Source: Selaginella tamariscina
Taxonomy: Eukaryota; Streptophyta; Lycopodiopsida; Selaginellales; Selaginellaceae
Assembly: GCA_003024785.1 (NCBI GenBank)
Contig: PUQB01000266.1
Coordinates: 1-64,000 of the forward strand
Direction of reading: 5' to 3'
DNA length: 64,000 nucleotides
Shown: piece by piece, positions 24,955 to 37,814 of the stretch
Layout: every line of letters begins with the position of its first letter
Position numbering within the stretch: position 1 is the stretch's first letter
Translations under genes and position numbers: made by a program
The notes under the pieces: generated by a model
Told to the model about the DNA's origin: nothing
The model's database searches: none
The model's input: the letters and a program-made list of their open reading frames with translations, nothing else

Positions 24955-26129
24955 AAGGGTGAGAAGGTCTATAAGTAGGATGGATGGAAGATTAGGAAGA
25001 AAGAAAACTTTATCAAGAGGAACATGACGAAGGAAAAGGACATATAATAAGGAAAAGGTTGACGTAGCGAGAGAGTATGTTATAGTAGTTAAGGCAATGG
25101 AGAAGGGGTCTCCACGGTTGTTCTCTTTGTACTTATGTTCAAAATAGAAAATGCATATTATAAGATCTTTTGTGTAGAATTAATGAATATGTTTAACAAA
25201 GCAATAACCAAAATTTGTTCTTGCCATTGACTTCAGATACCAGTCATAGTGGCACAGTTGATATATGTATATTGAGAAGGATAAAAATAAAAGTGTATAA
25301 CCTTTTCTAATTGTTTTAGAGAAGGTATTGGTTAAACAAGAAAATGTGAGTTTCCTTGTTTAACAAGAAATTTCCTAGGGATAGTTTGTTTCGGTGTCAT
25401 TAGAAAACTCTTTCCTCATTTTCAATGTCCTAGTTAGATTTATAGTCGATTATATTAAATTCAATGTGTCAAATAAGGTTATAAACACCTATAAGGTTGA
25501 TAACACTCCTAATAAACACCTATAAAGTTAATCACTTGTAGGTGTGCACCAACCATTAAAACATTGGGACTGGAATGCCAGCATACTTATGTAAACAGAA
25601 AACGAAAAAGGGATTGCATCACATACATTAAGTAATATATTAAGTAGAGTAGGTGTGAGGCAAACATGTAAAAAATTGAGAGTTCCTTCCTCCCACCGAC
25701 ATAATCTTAACTTGTGTTGTGAAGGCACACAACAACCCTCAAAAAAGAAAATATTTATAGCTTAATGAGCAATTGTAACTATTTAACTAGCATTTAATAA
25801 TAATTAATTAATCTTTATTATTAGAATATTCTTTCAAATATTCTATGTTTAAAGAAAGAATGACATAATTAATTTTTAGGAATCCTTTTATTAGAAGATA
25901 CAATTATTTATTACTCTCAACCTCAAAATATATACATTCTCTTGTAAATTTGCTGATTGTGATGCTTTCAACGCTTCTCGACATGCACACGTTTTTAATG
26001 AATTTAACATGTATGATGATGGATGTTGACAATTTTCGATTAGGAGAATGTGTTTTGTCTTACTATAATTATTTCTATTTTAGCTTAAAAATTTGGTAAC
26101 CTTTTGATGAAGGCTTATTAAAAGTTTTA
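24955..26129. repeat. 1.2-kb repeated segment, second of four
   Basis: This is the same segment as 14567-15780. Here it ends abruptly at a retrotransposon gag fragment. Confidence 0.85.
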
Positions 26130-27370
26130 AAGCATGACTTAAAGTCAAGTTCCTCTGAATCATATTCTTCGACAGAAGTAGGTGGTGGAGGTCCCAATAA
26201 ATTCAAACCGGTAAAGTCTTCGGATTTCATGGGTTCAAAGGATTACAAGGTTTTGAATGACTGGTTGTATGATATGGAAAGCTATTTTGAGGCTGCTTCC
26301 ATGAGAAAGACAGAAAGGTTGCATGTGCCAAGCAGTTCTTAAAGAGAAGCTAAGACTTGGTGGCGGATTGTTGAAAGTGAATGTGGATTGCGTGTTGACC
26401 TAGCACTTTGTCAACAGGGAGTTCGGGGAAGCCCAATGGACCACGCTCATCATTCGAAAGTGTACGACAATTGCGCCAAATATGAGCGATGATGAAGCTC
26501 GAAGTTGCTTCATGACTAGCTTGAATAAAAAGACGCGAAGGGAAATCTTAAGTACAAGTCAACAAGTTATCGGGAATCTCAAGAGGCAGCTCTAAAGGTT
26601 GCTTATGCATGTCATTAGAAGATTTGTAAAAAGGGGAGAAGCAGAACCTAAATTGAGGAGGTTTTCTCCAAAGTCTGGTTCATAAGGTTTGATAGCGGCC
26701 AGTCAATCACCATTGAATTGAAATGCAAGTCCCTTTTGTAGTTCTAAGTTTTTTGATACATCAAGACCATCGGATCTCGAAAACCGTTAGCGTTACCACC
26801 ACCTCAGCAAGCCAAGGGCTCAACTCCAAAGTCTGCTCCCTCGTAATCCGCAGGCAGGGTTCGTACATGTCACAATTGTAACAAGCTGGTCATTTCGCTA
26901 AGAATGTCAGGCACCTTCACAACAATCAGGTCATTTCAAGGCGATGGTAAAGAGGAAGTTGCTAAACCAGAAACACTTGAAGATCCGGAAGATGAGTCAG
27001 AAGAGGTAATGTTGTGCCAGACACAACCTCCTTATTCATTATTCAGACAAAACTGACCCTTTGCTATATTGACAGGAAGGATACAAGGGACCGAGTTTGA
27101 ATAATGATCGATACTGGAGCAACATACAACTTCATATCAACTAGTCTAGCTTGTCAATTGAATTTGGATGTAATAAAGATGTATAAAATAAAGATCAATT
27201 TTGCAAAGGTTCTCAAAATATAATAATATAGCAAGGGCAGTTCTGTCTAAATCAAAGATTGGAAGGCTCAGTTAGACTTAGTTATCTTGAATATAACAGG
27301 GTTTGACATTGTTTCAGGTATGAAATGTTCATATACATGTAGTCAAAATCAGAGGTTCTAAAAATAATGC
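26130..27370 (+). pseudogene. Ty3/gypsy gag-protease fragment (copy A)
   Basis: The fragment is related to, but several per cent diverged from, the chromovirus at 50876-55546. It starts in gag, includes a zinc knuckle around CHNCNKxGHFA (about 26875) and the protease motif MIDTGATYNFIS (about 27105), and stops before reverse transcriptase. There are many frameshifts, no LTRs and no start, so it is dead. A cleaner copy lies at 47129-48385. Confidence 0.85.
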
Positions 27371-27399
27371 ATGTTGTAACTAAAGTGGCATGATACGTG

Positions 27400-28870
27400 A
27401 AAATGGGAATATAAAATAAATTACTAATTAATACTTAAGTTTTAATTATTAATTAATTATTTAATTAATATGAATTAAGCCTTAAATATTAATTAATTAA
27501 TAAATTAATCCTTCAATAACCTTACTTAGTGAGAATATTCCTAAAATATCTTAGAATATTCATATTATTCTAAAATAGTTTACAATAATTAAAAAAATAT
27601 CAAACATAATTACAAATGAAATCATTTTCTTATCAACATGTTAATTTTTATAAATATTTTCTTCCTATCATACAGAGAAATCTTCTCATTTTGTTTAAAT
27701 CATCACTCTCCGATTAATCAAATCATTTTGATCAATATTTAATGTTGTTACCACCATCTAACACTCTCACGAATGCAATGGGAGTTGCCATCCTTGTTAA
27801 TCATAAGATGTGATAAGAGAAGTCGCATAAAGGCTCATCTAAAAATTGACGTTCCTTAAGAATAATATTATAAAGCGCCCAGTTGCTATCCTTCATTTTA
27901 TAAAATTCAAAATCACGAGAAAGAAAAGCTTTAGAAAATATTTGATACGTGGATATTGCTCACAAAAGTTTTGAGATTCTTCTTTTGAGGCACGTATCCA
28001 AGTAATTCACTAGCTCATCCATGATATCGGTATCAGAATATGGTCGAAAGTGATTGGATGAATACAAGCAATGTTTGTTGAGCAGCCTTCTGAGGAGTCG
28101 TCTATCACTAATACATACGTTCATTATCCTTAAGCGACTGATCTCCATGAGTCCCAATAAATCTTTCATTCTTGAAGAAGTATGCTGCTTTTTTTTTTTA
28201 CATTGTAAAATTCGAAAGGTTTATAACATACTTAGTCAAAAATCCATCTTACGAATCACCTCTTTGCAACACTACAATGTTTCTTAAGCAAATTTAACAG
28301 CGGTGTCAACTTGTGAATTTGCATGCATGACCAATCCCCAAGCGCACCATCTCCTTAAGCTTTTAAAAGAGACGGTTCAACCCTGGACGAAAAATAATAT
28401 CATATCAAATTTACATGACAAGGAAAAATCTCCTTGTTGATTTTTTTCCTATCCTCGGCCTTTGTCGATGAAGCAGAACACCATTGACATCCAACAACAC
28501 ATATGGCCACGAGTAACATGGGATACAGCGTTGCCTCTTGAATACTTGCAACTCACTTGTTTACTCCCTTTCACATTTATCTGTTGAAACTATCTCGTTG
28601 CCTATCCCTTTATCATTTAATTGTACATCATCCTACAAGATTCAAATATGCAGTGCTGAAGAAATTGATTTTGGAACAGAAGCTAATAGAAGTGGTGATG
28701 AAAAAACTGAAGTGGTCCCTATGTAATGATGTTTTGAGCTGCTTATTATATTATTCCTGCATGAACTCTTCATTTGACATGTGGCACAAGAAATTTTGCC
28801 AAACCCCTCTTACCTCATGGCAATGCTGAAAATCCATTTCTCAATTGTTTCATTACATCTGCAAATGATA
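27400..28870 (-). pseudogene. FCP1-like HAD phosphatase, inverted copy 2
   Basis: This is the reverse complement of about 12270-13820, including the intron-like upstream part and the AT-rich downstream part. Landmarks on the minus strand are the DELVNYLDTCL helix near 28000 and the LLDVNGV loop near 28490. It has many small deletions and is not functional as written. Its outer end abuts the LTR at 28876. Confidence 0.8.
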
Positions 28871-28875
28871 GTTAG

Positions 28876-29817
28876 TGTCATAGTTTTTACTAACTCGACC
28901 CTTTACTTTGGGTTTGACTATTGTTACTTACCGAGTTGTGTACGACCCTAGATGTAGTAGGAAAATAGGCCCGTTTAGTGCACTTGGTATCTAGTGATGG
29001 TCCGGCCGGTGTCATTAGTATTTGCAGGAAACTCTAGGCGAAGCTAGAACTTACCTTTAGAAACTCTCCCCCGTTTGACGTTCCAGGTTCTTTGCAAAAT
29101 ATAGCTTGTCAAAAAAGGGTTAGGGACACGCCTAGGTTGACCTAACCCTAGGTTGCCCTAACCCCACGTCCTAAACCCCCCCCTAGGGGTTAGGTTTAGG
29201 ATTAGGTTAGGACAACCATTTCTAAGGGTTGGCATTTCCGTGCCAGCCCACTTACTCATTTAGGTAAACAGGGGGGGGGTCCGTCACATAAATAAGGTAG
29301 TATATGTAGTGAGGCTTCCTAGGTTCAAGAGAGAGCTCGTTAACCTCCTACCGGTGCAAGCTAAGCTTGTGTCGTCAAGGTGCAACCCTCCGTTGTGCCG
29401 CCTAAACTTCCAACGATAGGGGTACAACCACCTAGGTTAGACTATCCTTATCGTTGGCAGGATCTTGCCTTTGAGATAGGGGCACGTCACTTCCAAGGAG
29501 TTAGTCAGATTCCTTGGTCCGAAAACCTGCCCGCAAGCTCAAAGACATTGCCCGAGTTCACGTTCCGCAAAACTAGTGGTTGAGGCCTTGCTCCGGCCGC
29601 CTTCAACCACGCCAAGCTAGGAACGACACCTAAAGCTCGGCTAGTCCGGTATCCTGATTCACAAGGTAAGTCTCGTTGTGGACTTAGTCAGCTAGGGTTT
29701 GACTTCCTAAGCTGTTTAATACAGGTTACTTTACCAGGTTCTGTGGGGTTTCCAAGAGAGGGATTCCAGGGTTGGCACTGGCAAGCCGCCTTTGTGGCAC
29801 CAGGTAAAACTCTGACA
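28876..29817 (+). repeat. 5' LTR of chromovirus, copy A
   Basis: It runs from TGTCATAG to CTGACA (about 942 bp), matching the 3' LTR of copy B (55925-56899). It contains a short block of telomere-like CCTAACCC/GGGTTAGG motifs near 29115-29210. It was inserted at the end of the inverted phosphatase copy. Confidence 0.85.
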
Positions 29818-29819
29818 AT

Positions 29820-29831
29820 TGGTATCAGAGC
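29820..29831 (+). other. primer-binding site (tRNA-iMet type)
   Basis: TGGTATCAGAGC lies two bases after the LTR end. It is complementary to the 3' end of plant initiator tRNA-Met, the usual primer of Ty3/gypsy and Ty1/copia elements. Confidence 0.9.
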
Positions 29832-30132
29832 AAGTTCTCTGCAGTCAGTAGGACTGCCTTAATTGTAGGGTGTTTCAATGTTTAGATAACTCTAACTTGT
29901 TATACTCTATTGCTTTTTTGACATGTCTGTATTCTGCGCAGAGAGTTTGATCCTGTGAGTTGTCAAACTTCGGAGATACTTGCTCAGTGAGTCGCGTGAG
30001 ATTCTAGGTATGTCCGAAAGTCTTATGCTAGTTTAAGCTGATGTGTGTGGGTGTACAACTGTGCAGGTGTTTCTAGTTTCACATTGGGAATTCCAAGCAT
30101 ATTCTCGAGTGTTGACACTAGGGTTCAATACA

Positions 30133-33100
30133 ATGAGCAAGAGAAAGCAACCAAAGCCTGAAGCAGAGAGGGCTGTCGCAGAGGCTCAAAATGAGGAGAT
30201 GGATGAGGCTGATCCATGTCGACCCCTAGGGTTAGACAACGACCTGTTGGCGAGAAAAATGATGGATGCCCTAAATGAACTTCGAGGGGATGTTCTGGGT
30301 TGAACGACCGAATCAATAATGTTGCCGTTCGATTCCAACGAATACAGCAGTGTCGATGTTCCGCAACCAGACACACGGAAAAAGAAGAAGAAGCATGACT
30401 CAGAGTCAGGTTCCTCTGAACAGATTCTTCAACAGAAGAAGGTGGTAGAGTCCAATAAATTCAAACCGTAAAGCCTTCGAATTTCATGGGTTCAAAGGAT
30501 TACAAGGTTTGGATGATTGGTTGTACGATATGGAAAGCTATTTTGAGGCTGCTTCCGTGAGAAAGACAGAAAAGGTTGCATGTGCCAAGCAATTTCTTAA
30601 AGAAGAAGCTAAGACTGGTGGCGAATGTTGAAGGTGAACGTGGATACCGAAATAGCTGGAAGCACATGAAAAAAGGAGATCAAATAGTCACCAAATCTAG
30701 TGAAAAATAAATAATTATAGGTTAACCAAACCCTAACCTAAATTAAATTAAATTTAAAAAAATAAAAAAATAAAGTTAGGGTTTCGAAATGTTGCGTCGT
30801 TTTGAATATGGATGCTAGTTTTTTAAGATATGGTTCTCTGAAAAGAAAATCAGGTTGGCCTTAGAAAAATAATAAAATAAATACATGTTAATAAGTAAAA
30901 ATGTACATGGAAATTTTCTAAATCAAAAATTAAAGAATTAAATTTTAGTGCTTTACCATTAACATTTTCGATGCGGATATAATATAGCATTGCCATGCAC
31001 GTTTATTAGAAAGTAATGTATTGAAATATGAAGTTAATAAAGCTGAACTCGAATACAGGTTAAACACAAAATAATTAAAAACATTTATGTTTAGTTCTAT
31101 AATTTTTTAAAACTCAAGTCGAACTAATCCATAGTTTTTTTTTTTAGTTTACTGGTTAGATGATAAGTTATTAATTTTAAAGTTTGAAGAAGCCAAATAT
31201 AACACAATATAAAATAAAAGAGCAGTATATGCCGGATGATCTCGGTTTGCGATTGCTGCTGACCTGGCACTTTGTCAACAAGGAGTTCGGGGAAGTCCTA
31301 TGGACCACGTTTATCGATTCGAAAGTGTACGGCGATTGGTGCCAAATATGAGTGATGATGAAGCTCAAGTTGCTTCATGGCTAGCTTGAATGAGAAGACG
31401 AAGAGAAATATTAAGGTACAAGCCAACAAGCTATCGGAATGTCAAGAGGCAGCTCAAAAGGTTGCTTATGGCATTTTGTTAGAAGACTTTGTACAAAGGG
31501 AGGAAGCAAAACCTAAAACAAGGAAGTTTCTCCAAAGTCTGGGTTCAGTGGGCGACCAGATCAATCGCCATCAATTCGAAGTGCAAGTCCCTTTGTCGGC
31601 AATTCCAAGTTTCGGACACATCAAGACCCACCGAATTCGGAAACCATTGGCGTTACCACCTCCTCAGCAGCCAAAGGATCGGCTCCAAAGTGCTCCGCGT
31701 TCCACAAGTGGGGCTGAAATGTTAATTGTAACAAGCCTGGTCATTTTGCTAAAGAGTGTCAGGCACCCTCACAACAATTAGGACATTTGGTGAGAGAGGA
31801 AGTTGCTGAACCAGAAAACGCTTGAAGATCCAGGAAGATGAGTCAGAAGAGTAATGTTGTGCCAGACACAACCTGCCTTATCACTATTCAAGACAAACTG
31901 ACCCTTTGCTATATTGACAGAAGATACGAGGGACCGAGTCCGAATGATCGATACTGAGCAACATACAACTTCATATCACAAGTCTAGCTCGTCGATTGAA
32001 TTTGATTGTAATAAAGATGTGTGAAATAAAGATCAATTTTGGCAAAGGTTCTCAAAATAAATAATATAGCAAGGGCAGTTCCTGTCCAAATCAAAGAATG
32101 GAAGGCTAAGCTAGACTTAGTTGTCTTGAATATGACGTGGTTTGACTTTGTTTTGGGTATGGAATGGTTCCATAAACATGTAATCGAAATGAGGGGTTCT
32201 AGAGACAATCGATCACGCTTACAACAATAAAGAGGACATTAAAAAGACCACGCTCAAAATGGAAATGCTAACTGATAAGGATTGGAATCCTATGTTCCTT
32301 ACCTTAACTCAATTGCGTAAGGCAGTAGACATCAAGAACGTGTGTTTCTTGCAATGGTTTGGATACTGGTGAAGTCAAATAGGAAGATGTCAAGAATCTG
32401 TTCCTAAGCTATTTTGGAAGTCTTGAACATGTTTAAGGATGTGTTGCCAGAAGACTTGCCGCCTGAGTTACTTCCACGTCGAGTTGTGGACCACAAGATA
32501 GAGATTTGCCAGGTTCATCTCCACCGGCAAGAGCCCCATATCGGTTGATCCTCAAGAATTAATAGAACTGAAAAGACAGTTGACAGAATTGATGGTCGAG
32601 ACACATTCGACCTAGTCGATCGCCGTATGGTGCACCTATTTGTTTTGTAATGAAAAAGGATGGTACGATGCGAATGTGTGGGACTATCGAGCGTTGAACG
32701 CGATAACTATTAAAAATAAGTATCCTCTTCACGAGTGACGACTTATTTGATAAGCTATCAAAAGCAAAGTATTTTTCAAGATAGACTTGATCGGGGTACC
32801 ATCAGATTTAGGTAGCAGAGAATGACATTGAGAAGACCGCTTTCGAACGCGTTATGATCATTCGAGTTTCTAGTCTTGCCATTCGGGTTGTGCAATGCTC
32901 CAGCAACTTTTTGCACAATGATGGATGATGTGTTTAGAGACTATCTAGACGAGTTCGTAGTGGTGTATATTGATGACATTCTGATTTTTAGTTCAACAAT
33001 TGAAGAACTGTGGAACACTTAGAAAAAGTGTTTCAGAGGTTAAGAGAAAGAACCAGTTTATGCTAAAGAAAGCAAGTGCGCATTTGGTCAAACCAAGATA

Positions 33101-35236
33101 GATTTTTGGACACTTGATCTCAGGTGGGAGGTTGCCATGGACCCAAAGAAAATTCAAGCTATTACCGATGGATGACTTTAAAAGATGTGCATGAAGTTAG
33201 ATCATTTCTTTGTCTGACAGGGTATTACCGAAGATTCATAAAGGGTTACTCGGAAATAGCGGCCCCATTGACAGTCTTACGAAAAACATTCCATGGCATT
33301 GGACTCCAGAGTGCCAACGTGCGTTCGTCAAATTCAAAAGAGGCTATCTCTCTGAGCCAGTTTTGCAGTTGCCATCTTTGAAGATCCCTTTGAAGTGAAT
33401 GTGACGCTTCCGACTTTGCAATTGGTGGTGTATTGCAATAGAAAGGACATCCAGTGTCCTTTTCTCGAAGAAGTTTAGATGCCGCGCAAACTCGATGGCC
33501 TACTCACGAAAAGAAGATGTATGCTATTGTTGCTCCTTGGAGTATTGGCGTCATTATCTTCCAATCATGGTACTGTGGTTTGGACAGATAGTGTAACTCT
33601 AAGGTATTTTGAAACGCAGCCGAAGCTATCGCCAAGTATGCTAAATGGCAGCAGAAGTTGGCACGATTTCAGCCTGAAATCAACATAAAGCGGGAAAGGA
33701 CAATGTGGTAGTTGATGCACTCAGTTAGAAAGGGTCATCTGCGAATTATGTCAGCACCCATTTCAACTTAATGGATGAATTTGTGATGGCGTATCCTCAG
33801 GACAAGTTTGCTAAAGAGGCTTTGAGCCTGGTGGCAAAGAGGAAACAAGTTCATCAGTTACGAAAGATGTAATGTTCCAGCAGGAATAGAAAGTCGAATG
33901 GATGCACTCAAAATGCGCATTTTGCGGTACGGGATGGAGTTCTGTTTATAAAGAAAAGACTCTATATTCCAGAAGGGACATGGAGGAGAGGCTGTTAAGA
34001 GCAACACGATGTTCCTTTAGCAGGACATGGTGGAAGGCATAAGACGTTGGCTTTGTTGAAGCAGGGATTCTATTGGCCAGGTATGATAGATGATGTTGCC
34101 AAATATGCAGACCTGCCCCACATGTCAACAAGTAAAGAGCCAGTCGCAAAAACGAGCTGGGAAGTTGCAGTGATACCGATTCCAGAGCGGCCATTTCAAG
34201 TTTACTTTGACTTTATCATGGATTGCCAAAATCTTGTGTTTTAACGCGCTCATGGTGGTAGTCGATCATTTTCAAAGGTTGCTCATTTCATTCCAACTGT
34301 AGAGACAGTGAATGCAATTCAAGCAGCGAAGTTGTTTTTCCACGAAGTCATAAGAGTGCGCGGACTACCGGAAACCATGATCTCAGATCGGGATCCTCGG
34401 TTTACGGGGAAGTTTTGGGGACACTGTTTAAACAGTTTGGTACAATGCTCAAGTTCATAAGCCTACCATCCACAAACTGATGGTCAAACGGAGAGGGTGA
34501 ACCGACAAGTCGAGGACTATCTCAGATGCTATGTTCAAGGTGATCAACTTGATTCGGCTGAACACTTGATATGGTGAGATATGTTACAATAACTCGACAC
34601 AACACTGCAATCGGATGTAGCCGATGGAGGTTTTAACTGGGATAAGGGTGGTATTCCTCAGAGTATGGTGTTACGAAAGACGATAGCAATCAAGTTCCAT
34701 CTGTAGCAAGTTCACGGGACAATTGTATCGAACATGGAAGCTGCTCGTCAAACGATGGCTTAGCACAGGAAAGGTATCGTCGGCGGGATGTAGATATCAG
34801 GTTGGGGACAGGTTTGTTGAGTACCAGAAAACTGAAGGTTCCAACAACTCTTTCGAAGAAGTTCATCTATCCACTACATAGGCCCATACAAGGTGGTGAG
34901 CGAGTAGGGAAAGTGGCTATGGGTTAGATCTCCCTCCAGATTGGACAATACACATGTGTTTCATGTCAACTTGCTTGAGCCATTCCACACGGATGAGAAA
35001 CATCCACATAGATATCATAATTTACGTCCGCCTCCAAAGGTAGTTGGTGAGGAGAAAGAATTTGAAGTTGAGGCGATATTAAAGGGCGAAACATTCATGG
35101 ACGGCGAAAACGTAAACGTGAATATCTTGTTAAGTGGAAAGGGTACCCGACAGCAAGTCACATGGGAACATTGGAGATTCTGCAGAACGCGATGGAGTTG
35201 GTGAATGAGTTTGAGACAAGGTCTCAAACTGATTAA
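30133..35236 (+). pseudogene. chromovirus gag-pol, copy A (heavily frameshifted)
   Basis: The order matches copy B: gag from the ATG at 30133, zinc-knuckle region near 31730, protease near 31950, reverse transcriptase with YIDDILIF near 32970, RNase H near 33410, integrase H2C2 region near 34020-34140, integrase core near 34260-34500, and chromodomain near 35060-35200. Compared with copy B it has dozens of one-base losses and a 535-bp insertion in gag. No 3' LTR follows: the sequence jumps at about 35245 to the segment otherwise found at 24741. The loss-biased indels look like unpolished long-read sequence at least as much as biological decay. Confidence 0.85.
30685..31219. other. 535-bp AT-rich insertion in gag of copy A
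   Basis: The insertion lies between the gag phrases GAGATCAAA and AGCAGTATATG, which are contiguous in copy B (51426-51445). It is AT-rich, has no coding content or clear terminal repeats, and contains a few CCCTAACC motifs. It may be a small nonautonomous element or a misassembled piece. Confidence 0.7.
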
Positions 35237-35439
35237 GAATAATCCAATTGTTTGTCTAAATGCACATTAGTTTTCTATGCGAAACTAATTTTTACTTTTA
35301 TAGTTTTACTATGACTATTTTTTTTACTATGGAGGCTGATTGTTGTACTTACCAGCCCTAGATATAGTAGAAAACAAGCCCTATTGTAGCACTACTAAAG
35401 GTAATTAGAAAAAATATGACATCCTATTATGGAAAGAAA

Positions 35440-36640
35440 TAAGGGTGGAAGGTTATAAGTAGGATGGATGGAAGATTAGGAAGAAAGAAACTTTATCAAG
35501 AGGAACATGACGAAGGAAAAGGACATATAATAAGGAAAAGGTTGACGTAGCGAGAGAGTATGTTATAGTAGTTAAGGCAATGGAGAAGGGGTCTCCACGT
35601 TGTTCTCTTGTACTCCATGTTCAAAATAGAATGCATATTATAAGATCTCTTGTATAGAATTAATAGAATATGTTAACAAAGCAATAACCAAAATTTGTTC
35701 TTGCATTGATTCAGATACCAGTCATAGTGGCACAGATAGGGGTAAGTTGATATATGTATATTGAGAAGGATAAAATAAAAGTGTATAACCTTTTCTAATT
35801 GTTTTAGAGAAGGTATTGGTTAAACAAGAAAATGTGAGTTTCCTTGTTTAACAAGAAATTTCCTAGGGATAGTTTGTTTCGGTGTCATTAGAAAACTCTT
35901 TCCTCATTTTCAATGTCCTAGTTAGATTTATAGTCGATTATATTAAATTCAATGTGTCAAATAAGGTTATAAACACCTATAAGGTTGACCTAACCCACTT
36001 GGGGCCTAATAAACACCTATAAAGTTATAATCACTTGTAGGTGTGCACCAACCATTAAAACATTGGGACTGGAATTTAATGCCAGCATACTTATGTAAAC
36101 AGAAAACGAAAAAGGGATTGCATCACATACATTAAGTAATATATTAAGTAGAGTAGGTGTGAGGCAAACATGTAAAAAATTGAGAGTTCCTTCCTCCCAC
36201 CGACATAATCTTAACTTGTGTTGTGAAGGCACACAACAACCCTCCAAAAAAGAAAATATTTATAGCTTAATGAGCAATTGTAACTATTTAACTAGCATTT
36301 AATAATAATTAATTAATCTTTATTATTAGAATATTCTTTCAAATATTCTATGTTTAAAGAAAGAATGACATAATTAATTTTTAGGAATCTTTTATTAGAA
36401 GATACAATTATTTATTACTCTCAACCTCAAAATATATACATTCTCTTGTAGATTTGCTGATTGTGATGCTTTCAACGCTTCTCGACATGCACACGTTTTT
36501 AATGAATTTAACATGTATGATGATGGATGTTGACGATTTTCGATTAGGAGAATGTGTTTTGTTTACTATAATTATTTCTATTTTAGCTTAAAAATTTGGT
36601 AACCTTTTGATGAAAGGCTTATTAAAAAGTTTATTTAGCA
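35440..36640. repeat. 1.2-kb repeated segment, third of four
   Basis: This is equivalent to 14567-15780, with small indels. Confidence 0.85.
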
Positions 36641-37202
36641 TACCAACTTTTCAAACAAAAAAAGCTCAAAATTTATATATGCAAACTCTACATGATGAAA
36701 AACCTATTTAAAAAACATGTTAATAAACTCATTTTGATTAATTTGCTTTCATGACGGGTTTTGTTTTGGGCATCTAGAAAACCCAAACATTCTCATTTGG
36801 GGCATATTGTGTGACATTGTAAATGCTAGGTTATTCACTACGTGTCCTTTATCCCAGAGACCCCTAGAAGGAAGGAAATCAAATCCGGGACTCATTAAAA
36901 AAAAGCACATAATTTCATCCATTAGAGTATGTCACTGATGCCCACTCTTGAAGAGCATGTGGTTGTGTTGCCTCTCAAGCACTTGTTTAGTCTTGCATAT
37001 GAGGACGTTTTAAACAAAAGATGCACAATCACCATATCATATTATCCTAAATGCAGTTGCGCGATGTTTATTTTTTTACTACATTTCCAAAGTATGGATG
37101 CATCTTTTGAAAACGCATCTATTACGGCATGTGTTTAAGGTCTTACTAATATGGCTTTGGAGAAGGACATTTAAGGCCGCCGGGCAGTGACAGTTAAGAC
37201 GG

Positions 37203-37392
37203 CCATCGTTCCCCATACCAATTATGCCCCCACTCCCTCATTCGGTAGAAACCAATGGGGCTCCGCATGATCCACTTGCGGAATCCGCCACATACGCCCA
37301 TCGTTCCCCATACCAATTATTCCCCCACTCCCTCATTCGGTAGAAACCAATGGGGCTCCGCATGATCCAATAGCGAAATCCGCCACATTTCA
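37203..37392. repeat. 95-bp tandem duplication, copy B
   Basis: The units start at 37203 and 37298 and are identical in layout to 16331-16520. Confidence 0.9.
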
Positions 37393-37705
37393 TTCACGGT
37401 CTAGCACTCTCCGAGTACGAGGTTAAGATTATGTTATCCTATGTGGCAGTTGAAAGCTGAGAATACATGTTTCCTTATGTTATGTAAAATGAACTCTAAA
37501 GTCGTAATAGCTAAACTCGATTAAACTCAAACTGTTATGTATGAATGAATGTCATATGTTTATGCCAGTCTGGATCTTTGTCCACCTTAATACAAAATTA
37601 GCCGTCCTCCGCGCTGAGAATGACACCCTTGGCACCAAGGATAGCATTACGGTACAGAACTATACAATGGCGCACAACTCTTAGGTTTAATTATTTGCGT
37701 GTTAT

Positions 37706-37728
37706 CACGTGTAAACCCCTATATAAAT
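37706..37728 (+). promoter_or_regulatory. G-box and TATA box of F-box gene copy B
   Basis: CACGTG lies at 37706-37711 and CTATATAAAT at 37719-37728, with the same spacing to the start codon as in copy A. Confidence 0.7.
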
Positions 37729-37814
37729 CAAGGACTTTCTTACTTAGGGCATTCCTACCTAGGGAATATTTATTCATCTCATTTCCCTTAATAATTTTTT
37801 ACTCTCTTTTTTCC

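Larger units (their letters stand above)
14567..35236. repeat. 20.9-kb segmental duplication, copy A
   Basis: The sequence from 14567 recurs from 35440, an offset of 20,873 bp at the left (F-box start codons differ by 20,871). The offset shrinks to about 20.3 kb at the right. Order inside: 1.2-kb segment, F-box gene, AT-rich DNA, 1.2-kb segment again, gag-protease fragment, inverted phosphatase copy, chromovirus. Copy A ends at the chromovirus pol stop and joins a sequence equal to 24741 onward. Confidence 0.9.

Noticed and set aside
29820-29831. tRNA-like sequence
   Set aside because: It is only a 12-nt primer-binding site complementary to tRNA-Met. No cloverleaf surrounds it, and I found no tRNA or rRNA genes in the window.
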